DNA from: Kitasatospora sp. SolWspMP-SS2h
Lineage (GTDB): Bacteria > Actinomycetota > Actinomycetes > Streptomycetales > Streptomycetaceae
Direction: 5' to 3'
NCBI RefSeq assembly: GCF_003259315.1
Contig: NZ_QLLT01000018.1
Location: forward strand, 124,001 to 188,000
DNA length: 64,000 nt
Shown: piece by piece, positions 1 to 8,034 of the stretch
Position numbering within the stretch: the first letter of the stretch is position 1
Layout: each line of letters opens with the position of its first letter
The notes under the pieces: generated by a model
The model's database searches: none
Told to the model about the DNA's origin: nothing
The model's input: the letters and a program-made list of their open reading frames with translations, nothing else
Program-made: the position numbers and the translations under genes

Positions 1-922
1 CGGCCAGGTAGCGCTCGGCGTCCAGCGCGGCGGAGCAGCCGGTGCCGGCCGCGGTGATGGCCTGGCGGTAGGTGTGGTCCACCACGTCGCCCGCGGCGAA
101 GACGCCGGGGAGGTTGGTGCGGGTGGAGGGGGCGTCCACCGTGAGGTAGCCCTCGGCGTCCAAGTCCAGCTGGCCCTTGAACAGTTCGGTGCGCGGGTCG
201 TGGCCGATGGCGATGAACAGGCCGGTGACGGCCAGCTCGCGCAAGTCCCCGGTGTTGGTGTCGCGCAGGGTCAGGCCGGAGAGCTTCGGGTCTCCGTGGA
301 TCTCCTCGACCGCGCTGTCCCAGGCGAAGGTGATCTTCGGGTCGGCGAAGGCGCGCTCCTGCATCGCCTTGGAGGCGCGCAGCGAGTTGCGCCGGTGGAC
401 GACCGTGACGCTGCGGGCGAAGCGGGACAGGAAGGTCGCCTCCTCCAGGGCGGTGTCGCCGCCGCCGACCACCGCGATGTCCTGGTCGCGGAAGAAGAAG
501 CCGTCGCAGGTCGCGCACCAGGAGACGCCGCGGCCGGAGAGCTTGTCCTCGTTGGGCAGGCCGAGCTTGCGGTGCTGCGAGCCGGTGGCGACGATCACGG
601 CGCGGGCGCGGTGCACGGTGCCCTCGGAGTCGGTGACGGTCTTGATCTCGCCCGTCAGGTCGACCGCGACGACGTCGTCCGGCACCAGCTCGGCGCCGAA
701 GCGCTCGGCCTGGGCCCGCATGTTGTCCATCAGCTCGGGGCCCATGATGCCGTCGCGGTAGCCCGGGAAGTTCTCCACCTCGGTGGTGTTCATCAGCGCG
801 CCGCCCGCGGTGACCGCGCCCTCGAACACCAGCGGATGGAGGGAAGCACGCGCGGTGTACAGCGCAGCGGTGTATCCGGACGGGCCGGAACCGATGATGA
901 TCACGTTTCGGACGTCGCTCAC
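1..922 (-). CDS. trxB: Thioredoxin-disulfide reductase TrxB (3' end cut by window edge)
   Basis: This FAD/NADPH enzyme reduces thioredoxin in the cytoplasm and keeps the disulfide-stress loop of actinomycetes running. The visible part is 307 codons, and only about a dozen C-terminal residues are missing off the left edge. A Rossmann FAD motif ([10 protein letters not shown]) opens the protein. The redox pair CATC lies at residues 136-139, and a second nucleotide-binding [10 protein letters not shown] and the late GVFAAGDV motif follow. The GTG at 922 is chosen because an in-frame upstream ATG is followed at once by a stop, and AGGAG lies about six bases before the GTG. A SigR-type promoter precedes the gene, so disulfide-stress induction is expected. 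trxA would normally follow beyond the edge. Confidence 0.97.
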   Translation of the reverse strand, partial: MSDVRNVIIIGSGPSGYTAALYTARASLHPLVFEGAVTAGGALMNTTEVENFPGYRDGIMGPELMDNMRAQAERFGAELVPDDVVAVDLTGEIKTVTDSEGTVHRARAVIVATGSQHRKLGLPNEDKLSGRGVSWCATCDGFFFRDQDIAVVGGGDTALEEATFLSRFARSVTVVHRRNSLRASKAMQERAFADPKITFAWDSAVEEIHGDPKLSGLTLRDTNTGDLRELAVTGLFIAIGHDPRTELFKGQLDLDAEGYLTVDAPSTRTNLPGVFAAGDVVDHTYRQAITAAGTGCSAALDAERYLA

Positions 923-987
923 TGCATCTCCTGGTCTGCCTGGCGTCCCGCTCGCGCGGGGGAGGGCGGTCTGCTCCGCCGCCCCGG

Positions 988-1016
988 ACAACGACTCACC
1001 AGTCTCCCGCATTCCC
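988..1016 (-). promoter_or_regulatory. SigR-type (disulfide stress) promoter of trxB
   Basis: Read on the minus strand, GGGAAT (1016-1011) is followed by exactly 18 bases and then GTTG (992-989). This matches the known SigR consensus GGGAAT-N18-GTT of Streptomyces trxBA promoters. Transcription would start near 980, giving a leader of about 60 bases before the trxB GTG at 922. It lies in the 153-bp gap between the anti-sigma gene and trxB, so trxB need not depend on sigM read-through. Confidence 0.85.
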
Positions 1017-1075
1017 AGGCCCGGCCGCACCAACCGCCCGTGCTCCGGGCGCGCTGGGACCGGCCGGGCGAGGAA

Positions 1076-2035
1076 TCAGGGGGCGGGGACGGAGCTGTGC
1101 AGCAGGATCGTCGATCCGGGGCAGTCCGGGGTGGCCAGGTAGACGTCCAGCGGCCCGCCGCCGCCGGGCGGGCGGAACACCAGGGCCAGCACCGGCCGCC
1201 CCTGGTAGCGGCCCGGGCTGGTGGCGGCGGGCCGCTCGCCGGGGTGTCCGGCGGCCTCCAGCGCGCAGGACGGGGCCGCGGCCGGTCCGTCGGAGGCGGC
1301 CTGGCCGAGCTGGTGCGGTGCCTTGCTCTCCAGCAGCTGCCGGACCTGGGCGGGCAGCCCGTCGGCGGTGAACTCCGGACCGTCCTCCGCGCCGCCGCCG
1401 CCCGGAGCGACCTGCCGGGGCACGCCGGTGCCGGTGGTGCCGGTCGTCCCGGCGGTGCCGGTGGTGCCGGTCGGCCGGGAGCCGTCGGCGAGGGCCGGGC
1501 CGTCGGCCGCGGTGGAACGGTCGGCAGCAGGGCGGCCGGCGGCGCTGTCCGGCCGGCCCGTGTCCCGGCCCAGCAGCGAGCCGCCCAGGCCGACGGCGAG
1601 CGCCGCCACCGCGACGGCCGCGGTGGCGAGCAGCAGTCGGGCGCCGCGACGGCGGCGGGCCGGGCGGCCGGGGCCGGTGGCGCCGGACGGGGCGCCGGTC
1701 GGGGCGGTGGTGCGGGGCGGGGCGGAAGCGGTGCGGACGGCGGGGGTGCTGGGGACGGCCGGTGCGGGCGGCCGGGGGTGGCGCTCGGTGCGGGCGGCGG
1801 ACTCGGCGGCCAGGGCGGCCGTCAGCCGGTCCGCGACGTCCGGCGGCAGGGCCGGGGCGGGGACGTCCGCCAGCAGCGCGGGGAGGCCGCAGAGAGCCGC
1901 GAAGTCCTCGGCGCAGAGCGGGCAGTGGGCCAGGTGCGCGTGCAGCGCGGCGGCCCGCTCGGGCGGCAGCAGGTCCTCGGCGAGGTCGGCGAGGGCGTCC
2001 AGGTCGGGATGCTCGGAAGGCGGGTGCGGCGTCAT
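1076..2035 (-). CDS. Zinc-binding anti-sigma factor partner of SigM (RsmA-like)
   Basis: This 319-residue membrane protein is the probable antagonist of the ECF sigma factor encoded just upstream. The N-terminus carries the ZAS zinc motif H-x3-C-x2-C (HAHLAHCPLC, about residues 32-41), typical of redox- or zinc-linked anti-sigma domains. A Pro/Ala-rich linker and basic stretch lead into one transmembrane segment (about residues 130-152), and a long Gly/Thr-rich extracytoplasmic part follows. The ATG overlaps the sigM stop codon by four bases (ATGA), implying translational coupling so sigma and antagonist are made together. The M. tuberculosis counterpart is the rsmA gene next to sigM and trxB2. 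The ligand sensed outside cannot be told from sequence. Confidence 0.85.
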   Translation of the reverse strand: MTPHPPSEHPDLDALADLAEDLLPPERAAALHAHLAHCPLCAEDFAALCGLPALLADVPAPALPPDVADRLTAALAAESAARTERHPRPPAPAVPSTPAVRTASAPPRTTAPTGAPSGATGPGRPARRRRGARLLLATAAVAVAALAVGLGGSLLGRDTGRPDSAAGRPAADRSTAADGPALADGSRPTGTTGTAGTTGTTGTGVPRQVAPGGGGAEDGPEFTADGLPAQVRQLLESKAPHQLGQAASDGPAAAPSCALEAAGHPGERPAATSPGRYQGRPVLALVFRPPGGGGPLDVYLATPDCPGSTILLHSSVPAP

Positions 2036-2859
2036 CGCGGGGTCGCATCTCCTTCCAGCGCGGGCGAGGAATCCGTGGATGGGACGGGGGAGGGCGGGTT
2101 CGGGTTCCCGTCGCGGGGGCCGGGCGGGGCGGTGCCGCCGCCGTCAGGGCCCGCCGGTGTTCCACGTGGAACACCGGCGGGACGCCGGTCCGGGCCGGTT
2201 TCACGTGGAACACCGGCGGACACGGCGGCCGTTCCACGGGGAGCGGGAGCGGCGGCGGGACGGGCGGCCGGTTCGGTTCCACGTGGAACGGTGCCCGGAC
2301 CGAGGTGGCGCAGCAGTGGCAGCAGCCGGGCCCGGCCACGGGCGCAGCGGCTCTTCACGGTGCCGACCGGGACTCCGAGCACCTCGGCGGCCTCGGCCAC
2401 CGGGTAGCCCTGTAGGTCGACCAGCACCAGGGCGGCCCGCTGCTCGGCGGGCAGCTCGGCCAGCGCGTCCGCCACCTCGCGGCGGGTCTCGGCCCGCACC
2501 GCGTGGCTCTCCGCACCCTCGGCGGCGCCCAGCGCGCGCTCCGCGGTGCCGGCCGGCCGCTGGTCGAGCGACTCGGCCCGGCGGACCGCGCCGCGGCGGG
2601 CGCGGTCCAGGCAGGCGTTGACCACGATGCGGTGCAGCCAGGTGGTGACCGCCGAGCGGCCCTGGAACCCGGCGGCGGCCCGGAACGCGGAGACCAGGGC
2701 GTCCTGGAGCGCGTCGGCGGCCTCCTCGCGGTCGCCGAGGGTGCGCACCGCGACGGCCCACAGGCGGTCGCGGTGGCGGTGCACCAGCAGCCCGAAGGCG
2801 TCCGGGTCGCCCGCGGTGTGCCGGGCGAGCAGTTCGGCGTCGGTGGGCTCCTCGGCCAT
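2032..2859 (-). CDS. sigM: ECF RNA polymerase sigma factor SigM, with a parS-encoded C-terminal tail
   Basis: This is a group 4 (ECF) sigma factor of 275 residues. Region 2 covers about residues 8-90 (LLVHRHRDRLWAVAVRTL, then DALQDALVSAFRA). Region 4 covers about 130-185 (LPAEQRAALVLVDLQGYP, VPVGTVKSRCARGRARL). The gene shares an ATGA overlap with the anti-sigma gene, and a strong AAGGAGG site precedes its ATG. ECF factors normally end soon after region 4, but this one carries roughly 85 extra low-complexity residues. That tail contains four copies of [VA]PR[GE]T, each the translation of a parS-like 14-mer on the DNA (2159-2289). The tail may therefore be shaped by DNA function rather than by sigma function. 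The assignment to SigM rests on domain structure plus conserved neighbours. Confidence 0.9.
   Translation of the reverse strand: MAEEPTDAELLARHTAGDPDAFGLLVHRHRDRLWAVAVRTLGDREEAADALQDALVSAFRAAAGFQGRSAVTTWLHRIVVNACLDRARRGAVRRAESLDQRPAGTAERALGAAEGAESHAVRAETRREVADALAELPAEQRAALVLVDLQGYPVAEAAEVLGVPVGTVKSRCARGRARLLPLLRHLGPGTVPRGTEPAARPAAAPAPRGTAAVSAGVPRETGPDRRPAGVPRGTPAGPDGGGTAPPGPRDGNPNPPSPVPSTDSSPALEGDATPR
2159..2172. promoter_or_regulatory. parS-like ParB binding site A (inside sigM)
   Basis: GTTCCACGTGGAAC is a perfect palindrome related to the actinobacterial parS consensus GTTTCACGTGAAAC. The dyad extends perfectly to 32 bp (2150-2181). On the minus strand it encodes VPRGT in the sigM tail. 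Confidence 0.75.
2198..2211. promoter_or_regulatory. parS-like ParB binding site B (inside sigM)
   Basis: GTTTCACGTGGAAC differs from the parS consensus GTTTCACGTGAAAC at a single base. On the minus strand it encodes VPRET in the sigM tail. Its centre is 39 bp from that of site A, so both are read in the same frame. Confidence 0.8.
2231..2244. promoter_or_regulatory. Degenerate parS-like site C (inside sigM)
   Basis: GTTCCACGGGGAGC keeps the left half of the parS-like palindrome but is broken in the right half. It encodes APRGT in the same frame as its neighbours and lies 33 bp from site B. It may be a decayed ParB site or a weak one. Confidence 0.4.
2276..2289. promoter_or_regulatory. parS-like ParB binding site D (inside sigM)
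   Basis: GTTCCACGTGGAAC is identical to site A and encodes VPRGT directly after sigma region 4. It lies 45 bp from site C. With sites A-C it forms a cluster of four motifs in 131 bp. Confidence 0.75.
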
Positions 2860-2986
2860 CCGCCCCCTCCTTGCGGTTCGGCCGTCCGCTCCGGCGGCCG
2901 TGGGTCACATCGTTGGGGATGCGCCGGGGCGGATCAAGGGGTGCGCGGTGTCCGGCGGCATCCGGGGCGGCGGTTCGGGGCGGCGG

Positions 2987-5176
2987 TCAGCCGTTGACCT
3001 GGACCTCGGCCACCTTGCCGCGGAAGCCGCCACCGTCGTCGTTGGTCGGGAGGTTGGTCAGCCAGAGCAGCAGGTACCGGGTGGTGACCGGCTTGGCGGG
3101 CTTCAGGGCGACCTTGCCGCCCGAGCCGGAGGCGATCGGGGCGCCGAAGCTGCGGAAGCCCGCGTCGTCGGCGTTCGGGGCGCTGTTGGTGCCGCCGGGC
3201 GCGGCCTTCAGCTCCGCCTTGGTGTCGCCGATGAACTGGACGTCCACCGAGTCCACCTCGCGGGCCGAGCCGAGGTCGATCAGGATGCCGGTGCCGGGCC
3301 GGTAGGCGCCGCCGAACTGGTCGTTGTAGCGCTGGGTGGTCCAGGCGGTGGCCGGGTTGCCGTCGGTGGCGTTCGACAGTTCGCTGCTGTGCTCGTCCTT
3401 GGTGTCGCCGAACGCGTTGAACGGGGCGAGCGCGGAGATGCTGAGCTTCTGCCCGGCGGGGGCGGGGGAGACGCCGGCCGGGACGGGCGCGGGGGTGCTG
3501 CGGCCGCCGGTGGCGGCGTCCTGGTGGTTGACGTACTGGGCCAGCTGCCAGGAGCCGACCGCCACCGCGGAGAGCGCGACCAGCGAGGCGGTCCACTTGA
3601 GCAGGCGGCGCAGCCCGCGGCGGCGCGGCGCGGGGGCCGCGGCGGGGACGGGCCCGGGCGCCGGGGCGGGCTCGGTGCGGGGGAGCGCCTGGGTCGGCGC
3701 GCTGCTCGCGTAGCGCGGCCGGGCGGCGGGCAGGGCGCGCAGCGCGGGCGGGACGGGCTGCTCGGGCTGCCGGACCTTCGGCATCAGGTCGATCGCCGCG
3801 GCCAGCTCGGCGGGGGTGGTGATCGGGTCCTTGTGGTGCGGGGGCTGCTCGCACAGGATGCGGGCGGCGAGCTCCGCGAGGCCCTTGTGGACGCCCGCCC
3901 GGACCTGGTCCGGCGGGACGCAGCCGAGGTCCTTGGGCAGGCCCTGGAGGTCGTAGCGGTCCTCCGGGTAGGGCCAGCGGTGGGTGAGCGCCGCGTACAG
4001 CAGCGCGCCGATCGCCCGGACGTCGGTCAGTTCGGCGTCCTCGGCGGGCAGGCCGCGCAGCGCCGCGTCCACCGCGATGCCGTTGATCCGGTACTGGCCG
4101 CCGTCGGTGCGCAGCACGCACTTGGGGGTGAGCCGCAGGTGCGCCTGGCCGCGCCGGTGGGCGGCGGCGATCGCGTCGGTGACCTGGCGGACCATCTGGT
4201 ACGCGTCGTACGGCTCCATCGGGCCGTCCGCCAGCAGCTCGCCGAGGTCCCGGGCGCCGGGCAGCCACTCGCGGATGACGTAGACCAGCTCGCCCTCCTG
4301 CACCGCGTCCAGCACCTGGACGAAGCGCGGGTCGCCGAGCAGGGCGGCGCTGCGGGCGGCGGTGAGCACCGACTTGGCGCGGCGGTGGCCGGCCGCGAGC
4401 AGGTGGACGCCGACGGCGCGGCGGAGCTTCTCGTCGACGGCGCGCCAGCTGGTGAAGGTCTCCGACTCGGAGATGCACTCCTCCAGCCGGTAGCGGGCGC
4501 CGATCTTGTCGCCGCTGTGCCGCTGCGGGGCGGGCCGCACGGTGGGCAGGGTGGCGGTGTCGGCGTCCAGGGTCTCGGTGCTGGTGGCCGGGACGGGCTC
4601 GGCGGGTTCGACCGGCGGCAGCGGGCGGCGCACGCCGCGGGTGCGGGAGGGACGCTCCGGGCGGGCCCCCCGGGCGGTGAGCTCGGCGTCGATCTCCTGG
4701 GCGGAGAGCGGGGCGGTGGCCTCGGCGGGCCGGGCCGGCGCCGGCTCGGCGGCGGGGGCGGCAGGGGCGTCGGGAGCGGGGGAGGCAGGGGTGGCAGGGG
4801 CGTCGGGAGCGGGGGAGGCGCCGGGGGAGGCGGGGGCGCTCTTCGGGGCCGCTGCGCGCAGCGGGGTGGTCTTCGGGTCCGCCTTCGCGGTGCTCTTGCC
4901 GCTGCCGCGGTCGCCGCCCTTCGGTCCGGTCCGCGCGCCCGGCTCGATGCCGCCCTTCGCCCCGGCCTTCGGGGAGCCGTTGGCGGCCCGCACCGTGCCG
5001 TTCGGGGTGCTCCCGGCCGGGTCCTCGGCGGCCGGGCCGCGGTCGGGGCCGCGGTCGGAGCCGTGTTCGGACCCGCGCTCGGAGCCGGCGTCGCGCTCCG
5101 CGGCCGCCGGTGCGGCCTCGGTCGCCGCCCCGTCCGCCTCGGACGTGTCGACGATCGCCTTGGTGCCGTCAGCCAC
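2987..5176 (-). CDS. Membrane-anchored pseudokinase linked to MurJ
   Basis: This protein of about 729 residues has a long Pro/Ala-rich disordered cytoplasmic N-terminus, a Ser/Thr kinase-like domain, one transmembrane helix (about residues 520-540) and an extracytoplasmic discoidin-like domain at the C-terminus. The kinase fold lacks its catalytic residues: HLRLTPKCV replaces the HRDxKxxN loop and NGIAVD replaces DFG. It is therefore a binding module and probably not an enzyme. In M. tuberculosis the equivalent pseudokinase is fused to the flippase MviN and recruits an FHA protein; here it is a separate gene directly downstream of murJ. The GTG at 5176 is preferred over an ATG 29 codons earlier because GGGGAGG precedes it. 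The extracellular ligand is unknown. Confidence 0.8.
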   Translation of the reverse strand: MADGTKAIVDTSEADGAATEAAPAAAERDAGSERGSEHGSDRGPDRGPAAEDPAGSTPNGTVRAANGSPKAGAKGGIEPGARTGPKGGDRGSGKSTAKADPKTTPLRAAAPKSAPASPGASPAPDAPATPASPAPDAPAAPAAEPAPARPAEATAPLSAQEIDAELTARGARPERPSRTRGVRRPLPPVEPAEPVPATSTETLDADTATLPTVRPAPQRHSGDKIGARYRLEECISESETFTSWRAVDEKLRRAVGVHLLAAGHRRAKSVLTAARSAALLGDPRFVQVLDAVQEGELVYVIREWLPGARDLGELLADGPMEPYDAYQMVRQVTDAIAAAHRRGQAHLRLTPKCVLRTDGGQYRINGIAVDAALRGLPAEDAELTDVRAIGALLYAALTHRWPYPEDRYDLQGLPKDLGCVPPDQVRAGVHKGLAELAARILCEQPPHHKDPITTPAELAAAIDLMPKVRQPEQPVPPALRALPAARPRYASSAPTQALPRTEPAPAPGPVPAAAPAPRRRGLRRLLKWTASLVALSAVAVGSWQLAQYVNHQDAATGGRSTPAPVPAGVSPAPAGQKLSISALAPFNAFGDTKDEHSSELSNATDGNPATAWTTQRYNDQFGGAYRPGTGILIDLGSAREVDSVDVQFIGDTKAELKAAPGGTNSAPNADDAGFRSFGAPIASGSGGKVALKPAKPVTTRYLLLWLTNLPTNDDGGGFRGKVAEVQVNG

Positions 5177-5463
5177 CGTGGTCCTGCCTCCCCTTGTGTC
5201 GCCCCGGTCCATCCCAGGACGGTCGATGGCTCCGTACCGGAGCGGTCGGCCGTGCAGGGTCAATTGTGCCCACTACCGGACGTCGGGTACGACCTCTGAG
5301 AGTGGCGGGAGGTTGCCCGATTGCCCACTTCCGGCGGAACAGCAGACGAATGGGCCGGAACCGGGGGTGTGCCCCGACTCCGGCCCAGGCAAAGCGTACT
5401 GAGGTTCCGACGGTTCGTCCTCGTCCGGGTTGACGTCCGGTCAACCGGGGGAGCGGGGGCGGT

Positions 5464-7983
5464 TCAGCGGCCGAGCCGCCTGCGGACCATTCCGGTGAGG
5501 GCGCTCAGCTCCTCGACCCGCATCTTCCGGGCCAGCACCAGGAAGACCGCGAGCTGCGCGCCGCCCGCGACCAGCAGGGTCAGCACGTTGCCGATCCAGC
5601 CGTCCAGCACCTGCAGGGCGAGCAGTTCGACGGCCAGGCCGACGACGGCGGCGGGCAGCGAGGCGATCGCCAGCCGGACGTAGGTCTTGGTGATCCGGGC
5701 GGTGTCCAGGTCGCCGACCTTCGCCTTCAGCTTCGGCACCGCGACGAACACCCCGACCGCGTAGGCCAGGCCGTAGCCCAGCGCCATGCCGGTGACCGCC
5801 CACTGCGCGGGCAGCACCAGCCAGCACAGCACCGCGGTGGCGGCCTGGGTGAGCGCCACCCAGACGGTGTTGGAGAACGGCGTCCGGGTGTCCTCGTACG
5901 CGTAGAAGCCGCGCAGCAGCACGTACTGCACCGAGTACGGGATCAGGCCGAGGGCGAACGCGGAGAGCATGTAGCCGACCGCGGTGGTGCCGTGGGCGAC
6001 CGCGCCGCCGTTGCCCAGGCCGTAGATCGAGGAGCCGATCACCGGGCCCAGCGACAGGAACAGGAACGCCGCCGGGACGATCGCCACCGCCGAGGTGCGC
6101 AGGCCGTACGAGAGGTCGTCGCGGACGGCGCCGGAGTCCTGGTCGGCGGCGGCCCGGGAGAGCCGGGGGAGCACCACGCTCATCACCGAGACGGTGATGA
6201 CGGCCATCGGCAGCTGCCAGATCAGCAGCGCGTTGGAGTAGGCGGCCAGGCCGACGCCGAGGTGGCCCTCCGCCTCGGCGGTCCGGCCCGAGGCGGTGGC
6301 CAGCTGGGTGACCACCAGGAAGCCCGCCTGGTTGGCCAGCACGAACAGGAAGGTCCACTTGGCCAGCCGGGCGGCCTTGCCCAGGCCGTGGCCGCGCCAG
6401 TCGAACCGGGGCCGGAACGAGAAGCCCGCCGCCCGCAGGTACGGGATCATCGCCAGCGCCTGCACCGCCAGGCCCAGCATGGTGCCGATGCCGAGCAGCC
6501 GGACGCCCTCGGGGGAGATCGACCGCGGGGTGACCTCGGTGTGCTGGAAGGTGCCGTACACCGCGATGTACATCACGAAGGTGAAGATCACCACGACGTT
6601 GTTCAGGACCGGGGTCCACATCATCGCGCCGAACCGGCCGCGCGCGTTGAGGATCTGGCCCATCACCACGTGCACGCCCATGAAGAAGATGGTCGGCAGG
6701 CAGTACCGGGCCAGCGCCACCGTGGTGTCGGCGCTCGCCGCGTCGCGCATCAGCGCGTGCGAGATCAGCTGCACCAGCACCGGCGCGGCCAGCACCGCCA
6801 CGAACACCACGCCCGCCAGGCCGGTCACCACCAGGGTGAGCAGCCGGTTGGCGTAGGCGGTGCCGCCGTCCTCGTCGTTCTTCATGCTGCGCACCAGCTG
6901 CGGCACGAACACCGCGTTCAGCGCGCCGCCGCCGATCAGGATGTACAGCAGGGTGGGCAGGGTGTTGGCGGCGTTGTACGAGTCGCCCATCGAGGCGACG
7001 CCGATCGCGGCGGCGATCACCATGGTGCGCAGGAAGCCGGTGCCCCGGGAGACCAGGGTGCCGGCCGCCATCACGGCGCTGGAGTTCAGCAGCCCGGAGA
7101 CCCGGCTCGGGCCGCCGTCGCCCGTGGTCGGAGCGGGCGCGGACGCGGACGCGGGCACGGGCGGGGTCGCGGTGGTGGCGGCGGTCGGCGGTGCGGCGGC
7201 GGCGTTCGCCTCCAGCACGGCCGCGTCGGCCTGCATCACCGCCTCCTCCTCGGACAGCGGCGGGTCGAACTCGATCGGCGGCACGTACGGGTGCCCACCC
7301 GCCGCGCCGCCGTCCGGGCCGTCGTCCGCGCCCCCGGCCGGGTCCGGGCCGCCTTCCGCGTCGCCCTCCGTGCTGCCTTCCGGGCCACCGTCCGGGGCGT
7401 CGGCCGGGTCCTCGGGCGGTTCGGCGCCGGCGGGGGTCTTCGAGAGCAGCGAGTCCATCCCGACGTACTCGCCCACCGGCTCGGGGGCGGGCTCGATCCG
7501 CCAGCGCGCACCGGACGGCTTCCCGTCCGCGCCCGCCCCGTCCGCGCCCGCCCCGCCCGGGGGCGCGGCCGGAGCTTCGGCCGGGGCGCCGTCGGCGGAT
7601 GCGGACTGGGCGCCGTCGGCGGGGGCCTCCGCGGGGGCCTCCGGGCCCGCCTCCGCCGCCAGCTCGGCGGCGATCGACGCCCAGCGCGGGGCCGGGGCGG
7701 TCAGCTGCCGGGTGGTCTCGGGGTCGCCGCCGCCCTGGCCGGGCACCGCGGCCGAGCCCTCCGGGGTGTCCGTCTCGTCGGGCCCGGCGCCCGGCAGGTC
7801 GATCGCGCCGTACGGGTCGGTGCTCCCGAAGGCCCCGGGCGCGTAGGGGTCGTGGGCGTAGGTGTTGGCGACGTACCAGTCGGCGGCCGGCTCCGCGGGG
7901 GCGGCGGCGCGGGGGCCGCCCGCCCGGTCCTGGGGTCGGCCTCCGCCCTGGTCCTTGGTTGCTCGCTCGCTCCGCTCGTTCAT
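5464..7983 (-). CDS. murJ: Lipid II flippase MurJ (MviN family)
   Basis: This polytopic membrane protein of 839 residues moves lipid-linked peptidoglycan precursor across the membrane. The MOP-superfamily core begins near residue 295 (SGLLNSSAVMAAGTLVSRGT) and runs through about 14 transmembrane helices to the basic C-terminus. The first 290 or so residues are an unusual acidic, Pro/Ala/Gly-rich cytoplasmic extension with one Tyr-rich conserved-looking patch (WYVANTYAHDPYAPGAF). Such an extension is absent from E. coli MurJ. The pseudokinase follows after a 287-bp gap and the DUF6049 gene precedes it by 51 bp on the same strand, forming a conserved actinobacterial wall-synthesis cluster with sigM. 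The extension may be a docking site for regulators, but that is inference. Confidence 0.95.
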   Translation of the reverse strand: MNERSERATKDQGGGRPQDRAGGPRAAAPAEPAADWYVANTYAHDPYAPGAFGSTDPYGAIDLPGAGPDETDTPEGSAAVPGQGGGDPETTRQLTAPAPRWASIAAELAAEAGPEAPAEAPADGAQSASADGAPAEAPAAPPGGAGADGAGADGKPSGARWRIEPAPEPVGEYVGMDSLLSKTPAGAEPPEDPADAPDGGPEGSTEGDAEGGPDPAGGADDGPDGGAAGGHPYVPPIEFDPPLSEEEAVMQADAAVLEANAAAAPPTAATTATPPVPASASAPAPTTGDGGPSRVSGLLNSSAVMAAGTLVSRGTGFLRTMVIAAAIGVASMGDSYNAANTLPTLLYILIGGGALNAVFVPQLVRSMKNDEDGGTAYANRLLTLVVTGLAGVVFVAVLAAPVLVQLISHALMRDAASADTTVALARYCLPTIFFMGVHVVMGQILNARGRFGAMMWTPVLNNVVVIFTFVMYIAVYGTFQHTEVTPRSISPEGVRLLGIGTMLGLAVQALAMIPYLRAAGFSFRPRFDWRGHGLGKAARLAKWTFLFVLANQAGFLVVTQLATASGRTAEAEGHLGVGLAAYSNALLIWQLPMAVITVSVMSVVLPRLSRAAADQDSGAVRDDLSYGLRTSAVAIVPAAFLFLSLGPVIGSSIYGLGNGGAVAHGTTAVGYMLSAFALGLIPYSVQYVLLRGFYAYEDTRTPFSNTVWVALTQAATAVLCWLVLPAQWAVTGMALGYGLAYAVGVFVAVPKLKAKVGDLDTARITKTYVRLAIASLPAAVVGLAVELLALQVLDGWIGNVLTLLVAGGAQLAVFLVLARKMRVEELSALTGMVRRRLGR

Positions 7984-8034
7984 GCCACCAATCCACGTCA
8001 GAGAGGGGGGACGGCGCCCGGGGGGTGGGGCGGC

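Noticed and set aside
74-2407. Long open frame on the plus strand antisense to trxB, the anti-sigma gene and sigM
   Set aside because: Arg/Gly/Ala-dominated translation without domains; it is the usual mirror frame in very GC-rich DNA, and the minus strand carries real genes throughout.
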